Assembly: GCF_012910715.1 (NCBI RefSeq)
Contig: NZ_JABBHF010000005.1
Span: 283,661 to 347,660, forward strand
DNA: 64,000 bases
Direction of reading: 5' to 3'
DNA from: Flavivirga algicola
GTDB taxonomy: Bacteria; Bacteroidota; Bacteroidia; Flavobacteriales; Flavobacteriaceae
The stretch's first letter is position 1. Each line of letters opens with the position of its first letter. A model generated the notes under the pieces. It searched no databases. It saw only the letters and a list, made by a program, of their open reading frames with translations, and was not told the DNA's origin. Both the position numbers and the translations under genes were made by a program. Positions 63,961 to 64,000 of this stretch are shown here, piece by piece.

Positions 63961-64000
63961 TTGGTAGGTGTTTTGGCGAAAATAACAAAAGGATTATCGC

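Overview
The window comes from an AT-rich member of the Bacteroidota, most likely a marine Flavobacteriaceae. The evidence is an ssrA tag reading GENNYALAA, promoter-like TAnnTTTG boxes upstream of several genes, frequent TTG starts, a metal-dependent type KdsA, and many families common in this group (DUF2851, DUF4173, DUF1343/NamZ-like, DUF4230-like, YkgJ, PspC, FIST). I saw no tRNA, rRNA, transposase, integrase or CRISPR array. The closest lineage is inferred, not computed.

1-15188, all on the + strand: a tightly packed accessory operon cut by the left edge. It encodes a large tubulin-like GTPase (6578-9103), two membrane-anchored vWA proteins with full MIDAS motifs (349-1827, 3808-4989), a third with a degraded MIDAS (4992-6179), a membrane-anchored coiled-coil protein (1821-3806), a three-helix membrane protein (6197-6574), a membrane-tethered trypsin-like protease (9105-9866) and a DUF4230-like anchored protein (9881-10522). 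After a 300-base gap come an outer-membrane barrel-like protein (10824-12743) and a polytopic patatin-like phospholipase (12843-15188). By the positive-inside rule the vWA and protease domains face the periplasm while the tubulin-like protein and the coiled coil are cytoplasmic. I infer an envelope-spanning machine; a role in stress response or defence is possible but unproven. This is the most novel part of the window.

15189-27700: a VOC protein and an AraC regulator, the tmRNA gene, a saccharopine/alanine dehydrogenase-like enzyme and an SDR, then a seven-gene minus-strand operon of mostly unknown membrane proteins (DUF1361, DUF2809, SanA-like, DUF4173-like, Coq4-like). A winged-helix regulator with a membrane partner lies just upstream. 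Both transcription units start immediately behind an almost identical 19-base palindrome, which I read as the operator. A DUF1801 protein, an outer-membrane protein and kdsA follow.

27700-39200: typA, a small membrane protein, then an envelope polysaccharide cluster: two tandem paralogous O-antigen flippases, a sulfatase-fold phosphoethanolamine transferase-like enzyme, a GT4 glycosyltransferase, and on the opposite strand two GT2 enzymes, ftsE and a GT-C-type membrane glycosyltransferase in one overlapping operon.

39200-64000: mostly housekeeping and general flavobacterial genes: a 1006-residue TPR protein with a partner barrel protein separated by eight GTTAGAA repeats, a methyltransferase, YkgJ-type cysteine cluster protein, sterol desaturase-like hydroxylase, DinB-like protein, NamZ-like muramidase divergent from an FtsX/LolC-like permease, cystathionine beta-synthase, a FIST sensor coupled to a hybrid histidine kinase, DoxX-like and Crp/Fnr genes, DUF2851, PspC, a K+ channel with RCK domain, a Na+/alanine symporter, a ComEA-like HhH protein and an acyl-CoA dehydrogenase. 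Short imperfect hairpins of one related family are scattered between genes at 24.2, 44.4, 45.3 and 46.0 kb.
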